Assembly: GCA_002261195.1 (NCBI GenBank)
Contig: MVBO01000120.1
Span: 1 to 45,448 of the forward strand
DNA length: 45,448 nt
Direction of reading: 5' to 3'
DNA from: Bifiguratus adelaidae
Taxonomy: Eukaryota > Mucoromycota > Endogonomycetes > Endogonales
The notes beneath the pieces were generated by a model. That model worked only from the letters and a program-made list of their open reading frames with translations, was not told the DNA's origin and did no database searches. The position numbers were made by a program, and so were the translations under genes. Below are positions 32,720 to 43,844 of this stretch, piece by piece. Within the stretch, counting starts at the first letter, position 1. Each line of letters opens with the position of its first letter.

Positions 32720-33432
32720 ATGAAAACATACTTAGCCCTTGTTACCTTCCAATCCTTGCTGGCCATCAAGGCCGTGAGCGGGATGTTTTTGAAAAGACAA
32801 AGCCCGACTGATGCAAGCATTGCGGCGGACACCGTATCGGGCGATGGCGGCGCCCCTGGCATCACAGATTACGCCGCCATGTACGGTGGTGTGGCAGGAA
32901 ATCCATGGGATAGCGGTCTCTATCAATATGGACCTCCTCCCTATGGCAGCTATGGTGGCTCGGGCTACCCTGCCTATACCTTTGCTAATAGCGCCAATCA
33001 GGCTGACGCCGGCAGCATTGCGAAGCAACAGAGCAACAGTCTTGCAGCCAACATACAAGCCACAAAGAACGACGCCTTTGCTCTCAACAACAATGGAGCC
33101 TCTACGGGAGCTTGGGGGACAAATTTCAAAAAGCGTCAATACGGTGCCGGTCCTTTCATGGTCCCCCCATATGGTTTTGGTTATGGCAGTGGATATGGTT
33201 ATCCAAGCTCGTTCACTACAGGACAAAATCAAAACGCTGGCATGGGTCAGATAGCCTCTCAACATCAGAGCACTCTTGGAGCCAACATTAACCAAAGTGA
33301 TAACAATGCGTAAGTGAATCTATAGCTTGAAACCATTCGCTCACCTTACTCACACTCGTCAGATACTACAAATCCAACTCGAATCAAAACCAAGGCAACT
33401 CTCAGACTGCTGGAAGCAACCTTGTAGGTTAA
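32720..33432 (+). CDS. Small secreted Asn/Gln- and Gly/Tyr-rich protein with Lys-Arg sites, paralog B
   Basis: Same unrecognised family as the gene at 31808. Exons 32720-33309 and 33363-33432 give 219 residues. A signal peptide (core YLALVTFQSLLAIKAVSG) is followed almost at once by a dibasic FLKR. A Gly/Tyr-rich stretch follows (GLYQYGPPPYGSYGG), then repeat unit 1 (IAKQQSNSLAANIQ...NDA) ending at FKKR, another Gly/Tyr stretch (PPYGFGYGSGYGYP), and repeat unit 2 (IASQHQSTLGANINQSDNNA) to the end. From SLA to the KR the two paralogs align without gaps over 33 residues, 17 of them identical. It has no cysteines, unlike paralog A. Two Lys-Arg sites suggest processing into two or three peptides. 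AATAAA at 33473-33478 may be its poly(A) signal. Confidence 0.72.
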
Positions 33433-33524
33433 TGAAAGAACAGAATGTGAAGAGTTAAAAGAGAACAATGTGAATAAACGCCAATTTCGTGTTGAACGTA
33501 TTGGGTGAGCCGCCCAAGGTTGTC

Positions 33525-36500
33525 ATGGAGGAGTTTATACGCAGAGTACAGAACGAGAACAGTATTCTCGCCAACTGCGCATATATCAAAGACTACACGC
33601 AACGACATGTTCTCAACTCTAACGAAAACGCCCGCAACTTCTACATATGCTTGCCATCGCTTTGCAAGGAAATCTTTGGATCAGAGGATCGACCTGGTTG
33701 GCTTCATCGCAACTTGACTCCGCAAGAAGAACGGACTATATCTGATGTCTTTGGACCTTGCGGAGTTGTTATCCAGGCCCTCATAAAGTTACACCACGAG
33801 CCAGGTTTCAAGTATGAGATTACCGCAGAGCGACTTCCAGTAAGTGCAGCACGCGCCAGAGCGCTGTAAAAGTAGGGGCTATGTGACGCTAATCCGTGTT
33901 TAGGCAAAGATACGAGACTCCTTGACATCCTCCACACTATATCAACTTCCATCCTACTACCGTCAACGCACAGTCATCCCATCAAATTCCAATAACATTG
34001 CTGGATACAGAATGGCTTCATCAGTAGCATCAAGCACGTCCCCGTCGTCAAATACTACCTCGGGAGTGGCTAATCCAAGGCCGACTTTGTGTTTGAGCAT
34101 GATTGAGTTTTGGCTTTATTACTTTGTCTATGCTTTGACTATCAAACACAGCGTTTCGGTAAGTTCCTAGAATGATTTAAGGTGTTCTGTCACAGCTTCT
34201 TGACAATTTCCCTAGAATAATGGTAGAGCAGACAGTCAGTCGTCCTCGCTGTCAGGACGCTTCGCTCCTGTCACTGGTCTGGCAAAGGGAAATCTTTCCT
34301 ATGGAAGCAGCCAGCTATTTCCCGGCATGTCGTCCAAGCTTCCCGGACAGCCTATGTCAACTGCGCGTACTTTTTCTCGACAACTATCCTCCTCGTTGTA
34401 TATTGATTTCTTGTACGAGTATTTGACGTATTTCGTCCCGATTGGGCAAGGACAGAGCTCTGGCGAACAATCTGCGGCACGAGCTACAGTACCAACCACC
34501 GCTTCGCCACGACCGCATTCGCAGCTTCTTAGTCAAGCTCGAAGTGCAGTACATACATTACAAAACATACCCTCCCCTTCGAAGCAGGCGGTTAAAGGTG
34601 GCCTTCTTCAAATCGGTGAACAAGTCTTGGAGCATTCTCCAGCTCGAGGCCTCCGTCAAACACCAACAAAGGCTACGGCGAGTACACCTCAGGCTCCTCG
34701 ACACCGCGTGCCACCAAATGGTATTCTGGAAGACTCCCATGTTGATATGCTACAGCAAAGATCCGAAGCTGCAGCGTCATTGGCCGAATTTTTCTTTGGC
34801 ACAATCATTGAGATATGGGTCTCCCAAGTTCAAGCCAGCCCGGGCTCTCCGCCATCGAATCGAGCATCTGATCCACTCTGGCCGGATGGGCAGAGCATGA
34901 TTGGTGACCAACGGCAGTCAACGACAAGTGATCGTTTAGCGGCTGTTAAGCCAATCTCCAAGTCGGACGCCAAGCCTTCTGGCGAGGTCCTTTACGGAAT
35001 CCAATGCGCCGTGCAATATGTGGCCATGTCAGACTGTCGTAACTGCCTATCAGACCGAACGGCTGGAGGTACAGACGCGGCTGCAGTGAAGCATCGACTA
35101 CAGAGGTAAGTCAATTAGCTATTATGTTCCTGTTGCTTACCACATCTACGCTTCAGGTTTGCTTATGTCAACATGCAGAGCCGTCTGTATTGGTTCCTGA
35201 AGTGGACCATGATCAATTACCCCATGATTGACTCCTTTGAATCGGTAAGGACAATGCTCACAGACGCATATACTGCAAAAGGGCTCAACAGGAATGTTTC
35301 AGATGGTTACGATATGGAGCCGATGGGCATTCCCTTGGCAGACTCTGGGTAACAACGATAACGTCAGTGGCTGGACAAGCTATATACTGGACAATGCAGT
35401 CTTTTACTTGGTCAACTGCCATTGGCTACTAGAGAGAGCAGCCATTTTTGGCTTCGTTGATATCGACTCACGCAAAGCAGGACTGACTGTTTCCAGCGCT
35501 TCAGGAGTGACGACGGGAACGTTCGCGTCAGATGTGAAGATGCTCTTGAGTATATCGGATACATTCCAAAATCAGGATCTCAAAGATATCCTCTCCGAAA
35601 TAGAACGTGCACTGGCGGCCCCAGCATCATATCTTGCCATGAGTAAGAACTCAACGACTCCGCTTGGTAGAAAATTCTCGAGTGCCGGTCTTACGAAACG
35701 TCCTTCTTATGCCTCTAGTGGCATCCCTAGACAATCATCTTCATCATCCATTACAAGTGTTTCCAATGATCCCCGTCGACAGCTACAGCAAGAGGTCGCG
35801 AATAGTCTATCTGTATTGCGTGCTTCTTCAACAAACCTGGAAGGATCGCGATGGAGTCCAGATGGATTGTTCGCTCAAGGCGAAGAAGGCAAGACCCTTG
35901 TACAGAACGTTTTGCAAAACCTTCAGCGTGCCATCCGCATCCGTCAATCGCTACTAATTGAATTGTTGAACCCGACCAAAGGCGATGCGGGCTTTTGGTC
36001 CAAGGTAGCTGCATTTTTCGAGCAGACACAGAATGAAGACGATCTTGGCAACAAAAGGAAGCTAGAGCGTCAAATCAAGGACTTGCAGATGTGTACAGAA
36101 CGCTTCGGGCGAGCGTACAATGTGAGTGGATGCTAATGCAATATAGGCCTCTTTAACCAACACCGTTTCCAGGCTACACCCGAGCAAATCAAAACCGTTG
36201 TAGACAGTCAGCCTCTTGATCTTCGGAATGCGCAACTCTCGCAGCTTACAGCTCAGCAATCACTCTATGTTCGTTACGACAGTGAGGCGGACAAGAAAGG
36301 ATATCTTACGGACGAGGCAAGAACTCAAATTAGACTTGGGTTGCGTAAGTGCTCCAAGGATGACATTCCAACTGTGGGTCCGCGGGCTTCAAAGGTTGTC
36401 AGAACCTATGAATTCGAACCAATCGTCCGTATCACGGAATACCTTGAGAACTGGCAAAGGTCAAATGTAAGTTACTTGACCTGGTTACGTACGCGCTGTA

Positions 36501-36820
36501 ATCATCCTTGAAGCAGGGATTTATTGTACCGTTGCGATGGCTCGCCAACAAGTTGCTCTTTACCTGCCTTTGCGGCTTTCTCCTCATCATCTTTGCCAAT
36601 CGCTACTTCTTGTCAAGCCCGCAAGTCTACTCAGCGCCTGTGGGAGGGACATCGCACATGTCAGTACGGCATCGACGACCTGTACCGCCTCGGTCGCAGC
36701 ATCCTACCGTACGTGTTGGTCGACATCATCAAGCCACCTACCGCCATGCACGTGATGATGCCTGGATGGACGTACGGGATGGCCAAGGTGAACGAGCCTT
36801 TGGAGAGCTCGAGTAACTAA
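33525..36820 (+). CDS. SMPD4-like (neutral sphingomyelinase 3 family) membrane protein
   Basis: Homolog of the SMPD4/nSMase3 family, membrane proteins of the ER and nuclear envelope reported to act in sphingolipid turnover. Exons 33525-33839, 33904-34158, 34216-35105, 35157-35244, 35303-36121, 36173-36466 and 36517-36820. Supporting blocks are SMIEFWLYYFVYAL and DFLYEYLTYFVPIG, which match the family's paired aromatic blocks, and KWTMINYPMIDSFES. Near the C-terminus, PLRWLANKLLFTCL opens a membrane helix. The ATG at 33525 is chosen because the open frame upstream has none. In the last exon the reading frame appears to change from that of the membrane helix to +1: QYGIDDLYRLGRSILPYVL is convincing coding sequence in +1, whereas the original frame becomes Arg/His-rich. 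A weak 40-nt intron at 36625-36664 or an indel would explain it. Confidence 0.75.
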
Positions 36821-36884
36821 CAATGGTCATATCCTTCCATTGTACAATTGTTGCAAAACGAACACACCCTAAATTAGCAGGTAT

Positions 36885-36892
36885 TGACGTCA
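36885..36892. promoter_or_regulatory. Perfect CRE palindrome TGACGTCA
   Basis: An 8-bp palindrome, the consensus site of ATF/CREB-type bZIP factors (Atf1, Sko1), lies 86 nt before the ATG of the LEA-like gene. TATATAAAG follows at 36938-36946, about 32 nt before that ATG. Confidence 0.5.
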
Positions 36893-36977
36893 GGTCAATG
36901 AGGTCATACTTTGCGACCTTTAGGAACACACTGCGCATATATAAAGCAGATAAGCTTCATGAGCCCTGTAAAACATT

Positions 36978-37829
36978 ATGGATTCCACGACTGCAACCAT
37001 TGCTCAACACATATCTACAGGCATTGACGAGCCATTGACTTCTAAAGTCGACTCGACAGGTACCGTAGAGCCCGTTCAAGTTCACCGAGATGTCATCGAG
37101 CCCACTGGTGCTGGAGTGCAAATTAACGAGCGCGCCGATGCCTACAAGGGTATTCCACCACCCGCATTGAACGAAAAGACCAATCTTAGCAATGACGTTG
37201 AATCAAGTTACGCTGACCTTAATGAGGAAGTTCAAGTTAAGTCACCCGAAAGCAAGCCAGTGGCACAACAGGCTTCCGAAGCCGCCGCGGGAGCAGCCGT
37301 CGAGACGAAAAGGGGCGTTTCTGACATGTACAATGAGGCCAAAACGGCAGCTGTTGAAGCCAAGGATGCCGCTTATGAAGTCGCGGCCGAAGCAAAGAAG
37401 GCTGTCACGGAAGAACAAACACAAGCAAAGACCGTATGGGAGACTGCCTCAAAGGAGGTGTCTACTGACTTGCAAGAAGCCAAGGGTGCCGCGTTAGATA
37501 CGTACGAGGCCATGAAGGAGACCGCGGGATTCATGAAAGGTACGTGATTTTTCGGTTAGCTTGTATCACCTCCTGACTCGTGACATCTTATCCTTGTAGA
37601 TGGATTGGCTGTCGCTGCCACCGAAGTTCTAAAGGCCGTTAATTCCATCTCAAGCTCCCTGACCGAAAGCACACAAGGATTGATCAACAATTTGGAGGAT
37701 GGCAGAGAGCAACGGGTGAAGGAAACGGTGACCAAGATGAAGACGGACTTCGAACCCCAAGCCGGTGAGCCTGTTATCGTCAACGCCGCCGTTCCCCCAG
37801 CTACTGTCTTCCCAAACAAGGTCAAATAA
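36978..37829 (+). CDS. LEA-like amphipathic helical protein
   Basis: Hydrophilic, Ala/Glu/Lys-rich protein of 263 residues; exons 36978-37539 and 37600-37829. There is no signal peptide or membrane helix. Residues about 85-185 form long amphipathic helices with 11-residue-like periodicity (NEAKTAAVEAKDAAYEV, AEAKKAVTEEQTQAKTV), the pattern of group 3 late-embryogenesis-abundant proteins and of perilipin or apolipoprotein-like helices. The C-terminal third (LKAVNSISSSLTESTQGL) is again helical and ends in a Pro/Val-rich tail. A role in desiccation, heat or osmotic protection, or in lipid-surface binding, is inferred from composition only. The CRE and TATA elements upstream fit stress-driven expression. 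Confidence 0.75.
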
Positions 37830-38562
37830 GCACAATGGGCCTTTTGAGATTATACCGCGTATCCGAATCAGTGTACATATAAACCGCCATCGTAAATAGT
37901 AAGCATTTTAGTCTTTTCGCTATCTGTGTGTGTGGACGGAGATATCGCGTCAGTTGACTTAACCACGCACAGTCCAATTCAGGTTACATCCAAGTCCCTT
38001 GTTGGTCAGCACTTAGTTGTATCACATGATCGGTCGCAGATGCTGGCCATCAGCGTGGCTTGTAACACTCGAGCACCGACCTGTTCCATAAGGTACGCTC
38101 CTACTGAGATTCACCCGTGTACCCTGAAGGGGTCATTACCGCTTTGGGTTTAGGGCAGACCCTTTCTGGGCGAATGTCGCAAAAACCGTGATTGCACACC
38201 TGAACGGGCGAACACGGTACAACGTTAGCTGTAGCACCAGGCGGGAGCTAAAATGGAATCACTGGACCTTTTCTCCTCCGCTCATATGACCGCGCCCATT
38301 CGTCTTTGCGCTCGATGCGGTCTCGGCTCGATGAACTGACCAATACGATCGGTGTATATGGAAATATTTGAAAGAAGGAACAGGAGGTAATTTTGGAAGC
38401 AGGGCCAGCATATGTACTTGGGGTCGGAAGCCCTTGGTCCATATGCAGTAACCTCGCACTCCCCGGTTCTGCGGCTCTATGCAAACTCTCACCACCATGT
38501 AGATTTGTAACTATCCAATCGCTCTTTGATCAATACCTTGTTCATTGTTTACACTTGTGCAC
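37830..38562. other. Long STE12 upstream region, no supported gene
   Basis: About 730 nt between the LEA-like gene and STE12. Short frames (37926-38153, 38248-38498) lack domains. A long regulatory upstream region would suit a developmentally controlled regulator. Confidence 0.5.
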
Positions 38563-40518
38563 ATGGCATACGCGTCGTGCCAAAGCAATTTATTACCCTT
38601 GAATAACGAAACGACAAGTGCACGGCTACGGCAAATCGATGAACTGAAGGAATTCTTGGCTGCCGCACCTTATCGTCTGTCAGCACAAGCGTCGGGGACA
38701 GAGGAGGTCCTACAATTTCCCTTACCGACTGGCGAAAGCATCACCTGTTGCCGTTGGATAGATGGACTTTTTTACATCACCGGTACAGATATCGTTCGAT
38801 CGTTAGCATTTCGGCTGTACGCTTTCGGCAGACCTATCTGCAATGCAAAGAAGTTTGAAGAGGGAGTGTTTAGCGATCTACGAAGTCTCAAACCGGGTAC
38901 GGCCGCGATATTGGAGGAGTCCAAATCCGACTTCTTGGAGTTTTTACACAAGAACGGATGTATAAGAACGCAAAAGAAGCAAAAGGTGTTCTACTGGCAG
39001 TCGGTACCCCACGATCAACTATTTCTGGATGCCCTAGATCGCGATATGAAGCGAGAACAGATTGGAGCAGAGGGGGGCACATCGGCCCATGCGGAACCTG
39101 CCATTTCCTTTTCTTTGCAACCGCCGGAACCGTTAGAGTCAGACATGATCGACATGAGCAGCGATAAAGAGCGAGACGTATCCAGCTGCACACAGAGCCC
39201 ACTGTCTGACATATCAAGCCCTGGTGCACCTATTGCAAGCAGCGAAGTTTCCGTTTGGCCTGGTTCTTCCGAGTGCTTTCCAGGAGCCGGGTTGCAGCCC
39301 TATTCACTGCCCATGTGGCCTACCGTAGATTATGGACACATGTCCCAACTCCCTATGGACCCTGACTGGAGCCAGAAATTTGATCAGCTCAGTTTGAATA
39401 TCGCTCAAGAATCTCTTGCTCAATATCATCCTCTGGCTGGGTATCCCGACGACGCCATCAACTCTGCACCTTTCATCGCAAGCACTATTGAACAACCCTG
39501 CGACCACCGCTGGATGCAGAATGGTTCGGTAGGACCTTCCGGAGAGGACACGGGGACAAATTCATCGTTCGACACTGCCTATTTTCAATCACATCATCCT
39601 CATCACCCCACCACCATAGCAGTTCCATTGTGCTCCGAATCCTATGACCATGATTCCACCATGGATGCAAAACCAGGCATGGACGTATTGATGCCATTAC
39701 TTACAACCTTCCCACCCGGATTCAATCCCGGTCGACGCAGATCATCATCCCTCTCTGCGGTCCCTTCGGCTCTTACCGCGGAAACCAAACTCACGACAGC
39801 CTCCACCACCGAGAGGTCAAGCACTAAAAACGGTCGAAAGCGAGCCAATTCGGATCCCGACATCGGAGCCCTCAAAGGATTGGAGAGTGAATGTCCCGAG
39901 GAAAACGAGTCAGATTCGGAAAAGAGCGGTGATTTACCGTCCACCGACAAGCAATTTGTCTGCCCATTTCAAAGTTGTCCACGACTATTCAAACGACTGG
40001 AACATGTTCGTCGTCACCTTCGTACTCATACCCTCGAGCGTCCATACAAATGCACCGAATGTGGAAAGAGCTTCTCACGATCAGATAATCTTGCGCAGCA
40101 CAAGAAGACGCACATAAGGAAGCGTATCAAAGCGATCCAAAAGGAGAAACGCAGCCAAGCGATTGCTGAGGTAGTCAACAGTTGGAATGGTGACAAACCA
40201 CATCGACATAGCGACCAGACTGCGAGGACCGGCAATCCGAATGCATCGTGCACCGATTGCACGAACCGCATATGCTTCACTCATGGCACACCCAATGTGA
40301 ATATCTTAGGTATGGAGCATCAAACCTACGGCAAGCACCAGCGCTTCGTATCCGTCAATGTACCACAACCATATCAAGGACATAGTATACCATGGCAAGA
40401 CTCTTTTGCTGCATCGACACCCATGCAAGGGGCATTGAATCACATCATGCTGCGACCGCGCTCAGCATCCAATCCTATATTAGACAATACCTTACCGATA
40501 CCCACCGCGCTGTTGTAA
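38563..40518 (+). CDS. STE12: STE12 transcription factor with C2H2 zinc fingers
   Basis: End-point regulator of the pheromone/filamentation MAP-kinase cascade in fungi, controlling mating and invasive growth. One exon, 651 residues; the ATG at 38563 is the first in frame and six codons inside a frame that opens without an ATG. The N-terminal STE homeodomain-like region (about 15-150) shows the conserved blocks [40 protein letters not shown] and [21 protein letters not shown] long Ser/Pro-rich middle follows. Two C2H2 fingers lie near 464-516 ([19 protein letters not shown] and [17 protein letters not shown]). Such fingers are absent from yeast Ste12 but normal in filamentous and basal fungi. 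The tail has a Cys/His cluster near [12 protein letters not shown]. Confidence 0.95.
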   Translation: MAYASCQSNLLPLNNETTSARLRQIDELKEFLAAAPYRLSAQASGTEEVLQFPLPTGESITCCRWIDGLFYITGTDIVRSLAFRLYAFGRPICNAKKFEEGVFSDLRSLKPGTAAILEESKSDFLEFLHKNGCIRTQKKQKVFYWQSVPHDQLFLDALDRDMKREQIGAEGGTSAHAEPAISFSLQPPEPLESDMIDMSSDKERDVSSCTQSPLSDISSPGAPIASSEVSVWPGSSECFPGAGLQPYSLPMWPTVDYGHMSQLPMDPDWSQKFDQLSLNIAQESLAQYHPLAGYPDDAINSAPFIASTIEQPCDHRWMQNGSVGPSGEDTGTNSSFDTAYFQSHHPHHPTTIAVPLCSESYDHDSTMDAKPGMDVLMPLLTTFPPGFNPGRRRSSSLSAVPSALTAETKLTTASTTERSSTKNGRKRANSDPDIGALKGLESECPEENESDSEKSGDLPSTDKQFVCPFQSCPRLFKRLEHVRRHLRTHTLERPYKCTECGKSFSRSDNLAQHKKTHIRKRIKAIQKEKRSQAIAEVVNSWNGDKPHRHSDQTARTGNPNASCTDCTNRICFTHGTPNVNILGMEHQTYGKHQRFVSVNVPQPYQGHSIPWQDSFAASTPMQGALNHIMLRPRSASNPILDNTLPIPTALL

Positions 40519-40697
40519 ATTTTTGTGGACATAGCAAACACAATCGTCTTGGTTCTACAACTCATCTGAGCACATTGATTGTGAGAATGCAGGTACTGAA
40601 AACAGTGAGCGCCATGCTCCAGTCTCTGATGTGAGAAGGTGTTTCTATGAGGCATTTCGATAATGTACAGATATACATCCGCAGTATCTGCAGCATA

Positions 40698-41681
40698 TCA
40701 CAATGATGTGATTTCGTTGCTTTTTGCTTTCAAAAGTTGATCAATCTGCTTGATCCACTTGTCATGCAACGCTTGTACCTGTTACATGCAATGAGTTCAA
40801 GTTCCAGGAGTCACTGTGTACGTACCTGTGTTTCTAATTTTGAACCCTCATTCTGACTCCGTCCTAACTTGACCTCCCTTTTGATGTCCTTCATGGCATC
40901 CTGGCGTATGGATCTAATTCGGGTCTTGGAGGCCTCAGCACTCTTTCCTGCAGCTTTTACCATCTTGTCTCTAAACTCCTTGGTTTGTCTAGCAAATGCA
41001 TGAGTTCAGTTCTCACAGCGATCGCCATTGTTCTTACTTTGGAATCGGCACGCGAACAGCCCTGCCGTCCACAACTGGGTTGAGATTGAGACCTGCATTT
41101 CGGATTGCCTTGTCGACCTCTGCCAGATACTGCAGGATAACATGAACAATCTGGGTTCGTAGTCAAACGAAAAGCACTCACCTCGGCGTCATGAACAATG
41201 ACAAGTAGATTTTGAGGATCTTTGATTGTGATTTGAGCGATATCTCGAAGTGACATTCGGGAAGATCCAATCTGAACATGCACCGAATCCAAGATTGCTA
41301 TATCTATCGTCAGGCATGGCTCAAAGCACCATAAACCTCGATAAACAACCCACCGGGACTGGCGCGTCCAATTTGCATATTGGCAAACTCCTTCTTTAGC
41401 CGATCCACCGAGTCGGACATGCGCGATGTGATCTCGTCGACGTTGAACGTGAATTCAACAGTCTTGTCCTCTTCAGTGGCCTTTTTACCTCCCTTCTTGG
41501 CTTCTTCTTTACCCTTTTTTGATGCAAAGGATCGACTCCATGAAATGGCCGTTGGCGTGCTCTGAACGACCGGTTGCCATGATCTGACCTTACAGGCCAA
41601 GGGTAAGACTACTGCACCTGGTCTCAGGGGGTATACAAGCTTGGTTGCAAGCCCAACAGAAAGTCCTCGCCGAACAAGCAT
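40698..41681 (-). CDS. RRF1: Mitochondrial ribosome recycling factor
   Basis: Releases mitochondrial ribosomes from mRNA after termination, with mitochondrial EF-G2. Exons 41681-41354, 41297-41182, 41129-41038, 40988-40826 and 40778-40698 give 259 residues. The ATG at 41681 starts a basic, Ser/Arg-rich presequence of about 60 residues (MLVRRGLSVGLATKLVYPLR at its start), as needed for mitochondrial import; the open frame continues upstream without an ATG. The RRF fold is plain: RLKKEFANMQIGRASPG, HVQIGSSRMSLRDIAQI, AIRNAGLNLNPVVDGRAVRV and KAAGKSAEASKTRIRSIRQD. The start lies only 41 nt beyond the stop of the SRP-receptor gene on the same strand, so its promoter must sit within that gene's 3' coding region. 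Confidence 0.94.
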
Positions 41682-41722
41682 GTATAAATTAGAACAATGT
41701 TCAAAGAATACTTGCTCTCTAT

Positions 41723-43808
41723 TCAATTACGCAGCAAACTCTTGACGACATGCTCCACTCTGAGGTTCTTTAGATCTGTGTATGTTTGCCCAGTGCCCAC
41801 AAAGTAGATGGGTTTACCGGTGGTGTATGTCATGGATAACGCAGCACCAACCTACACATGATTGTTAACCACAAAGCCATCAGCGATGGATCCAGTCTTA
41901 CCTTGTCATCGATGGTATCAAACTTTGTTAGTATCATACCATCAATTTGTCGAGGTTGACTCATGCCAGAAAAGTCCCGGAGAGCTTGATTGAACTTGGT
42001 CAATTGATCCACTGCTTCATTACCAACGAGTGCCTCGCCAACAAATATAATCTTGTCTGGATTGTTGACAGCCACAAGTTTGGCCAACGCTCGCATCAGA
42101 GGCTCATTATCTTGCATACGACCAGCTGTATCAATCAAGACAACATCATAGCGATTGGCTTTGGCTGGAAAAAACCATGAGTAGGCTGAACTCGCGGCGT
42201 GGGAGTCCACTTACCGTAAGATATCGCATCCTTGGCGATGCCAGCGGAATCCTTGCCATAGCCGCGCTCAAACAAATCAACTTCTCCATGTCCTTGTGAT
42301 GTGACCGCTCTCAAACTCCGTACATGTGTGCGCAATTGCTCCACGGCTCCGCTTCGAAAGGTATCGCAAGCAGCAATGAGAATCTTGAGGTTATTTTGCA
42401 AGAGCCAAAAGCATACTTTTGACAGGTTGGTAGATTTACCGACGCCGTTCACACCAATAAAAGAAATTGTATAGGGACGCTTTTGTAAACGAGCTTGAGA
42501 AATGTCGCGAAGGAGGTCAGTTGATGTTCTGGGTGTTAATATTCGTCGTAGTGCAATTTCCATGCCATCACGCACAGCGGATGAAGCGCTCTTGAAGCCC
42601 CTAATACTCTTTCCAGTCAAGTTGCTCTTTGCGCTTGCACAAAGTTGTTCCGCAATATCAGCAGCGACATTTTTGTTGATCAAATGCTCCTTCATCTTGG
42701 CCAAGGCAGGATCCAACAGTTCTGGTGTCAGCTCTCGCTGCCCCGTTATTCCTCGAAGGAACGAGAACATACCACCTTTTGATGTCCCGGAAGTTGATGG
42801 CCGTACCTCATCCTCACTCTCTTCCTCCTCCTCTTCTTCCTCTTCCTCCTCCTTACTTGAGCCAATGTCGAAATCTTGTACCTCATAAAATCCATCTCTT
42901 GTCTTGTTACCCATCTTTGATTCATCCACGAGACGAGAAATCTCCGCGCCCTCTGCGTCAGGATCGGCGGTCCCAGCAGAGTAATCCAGAGCTTGCAAGT
43001 CTCCTTTTGTAATCTTGCCTTCCCATGTTCGCGCTTCCTTTTTGGCACCCTTCTTTTTCTTTGGCGCATCCGAATCACTAGGAAGGATTGTATTCAGCTT
43101 CCGGATACCGAAGTATTCCTTAACCTACTTTTCCGATGTGTCCGCACTTCCCTTGGCAGAAGACGACTTCTTCTTCCCTGCCAGACGATGAGACCGCCGT
43201 AAGCTTAGTTCTTCCAAGTTCTTGGCTATGTTATCTTCATCGATAGCGTCTGTATCACCCGAGGGAGCTTGCTTTGAACCTTGCAACGATGATTGAAACT
43301 TCTTCGTCTGTTCGAACTTGCGAGGCTTCTTTGGTCCTTTCTGTAGGTCAAGACAACATGTCAATCGAGGCATCAAGGACCTAGAGGTACTCACATGACT
43401 TTGCTTGTCTTCCAGTTGGGCGAGAATGAGCCCAAAGTCCTCTTCAAAGCCATCAAAAGTCGGCAATCCACCTTCTCCACTCTCGGGGTCATACACTGCG
43501 CTCCGTTGCCCCAGCGCTTTTATCTCGCTGGCATACTTTGACAAAAAGTGTCTCTTGGTCGTCTTCAGTAGTTCATCAATGTAGGGCAACTGTAGTATCT
43601 TGGAATAGGCTGCAACGAACACTAACTCGTGTTCATTGGCTAATGTCCATTGAAAGGCATAAGCGTCGTGAACATAGCTGTTGGCTCCCGCCCTTTCCTC
43701 AATCAACACATCTTGTATGAGGTAATCCAACGAGTCTACTGTAGAGACATACTCTTTAGACCATAACACCAAACCCCCCTTAGTGAGGATGGTAAAGACG
43801 TCCAACAT
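41723..43808 (-). CDS. SRP101: Signal recognition particle receptor alpha subunit
   Basis: ER-membrane docking GTPase for ribosome-bound SRP, working with SRP54 and SR-beta. Exons 43808-43395, 43340-43129, 43077-42215, 42164-41902 and 41851-41723 give 626 residues. The longin-like SRX domain ([16 protein letters not shown] at the start) binds SR-beta. A charged linker contains an 11-residue Glu run (around 42815-42850). The NG domain has the P-loop [28 protein letters not shown], the DTAGR box ([18 protein letters not shown]), TKFD and the terminal [11 protein letters not shown]. All key GTPase motifs are intact. It is divergent from the universal-stress gene, with 36 nt between start codons. 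Confidence 0.96.
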
Positions 43809-43844
43809 TGTGTTCCAAATTAGTGCAGACGTTCCTCTTTGACC
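43809..43844. promoter_or_regulatory. 36-nt divergent gap between SRP101 and the stress-protein gene
   Basis: The two ATG codons face away from each other with 36 nt between. No room exists for two separate core promoters, so transcripts probably start inside the partner gene or one shared nucleosome-free site is very small. Confidence 0.5.

Noticed and set aside
42502-42888. Plus-strand frame with a long Ser run
   Set aside because: It is the reverse reading of the Glu run in the SRP receptor linker; low complexity only.
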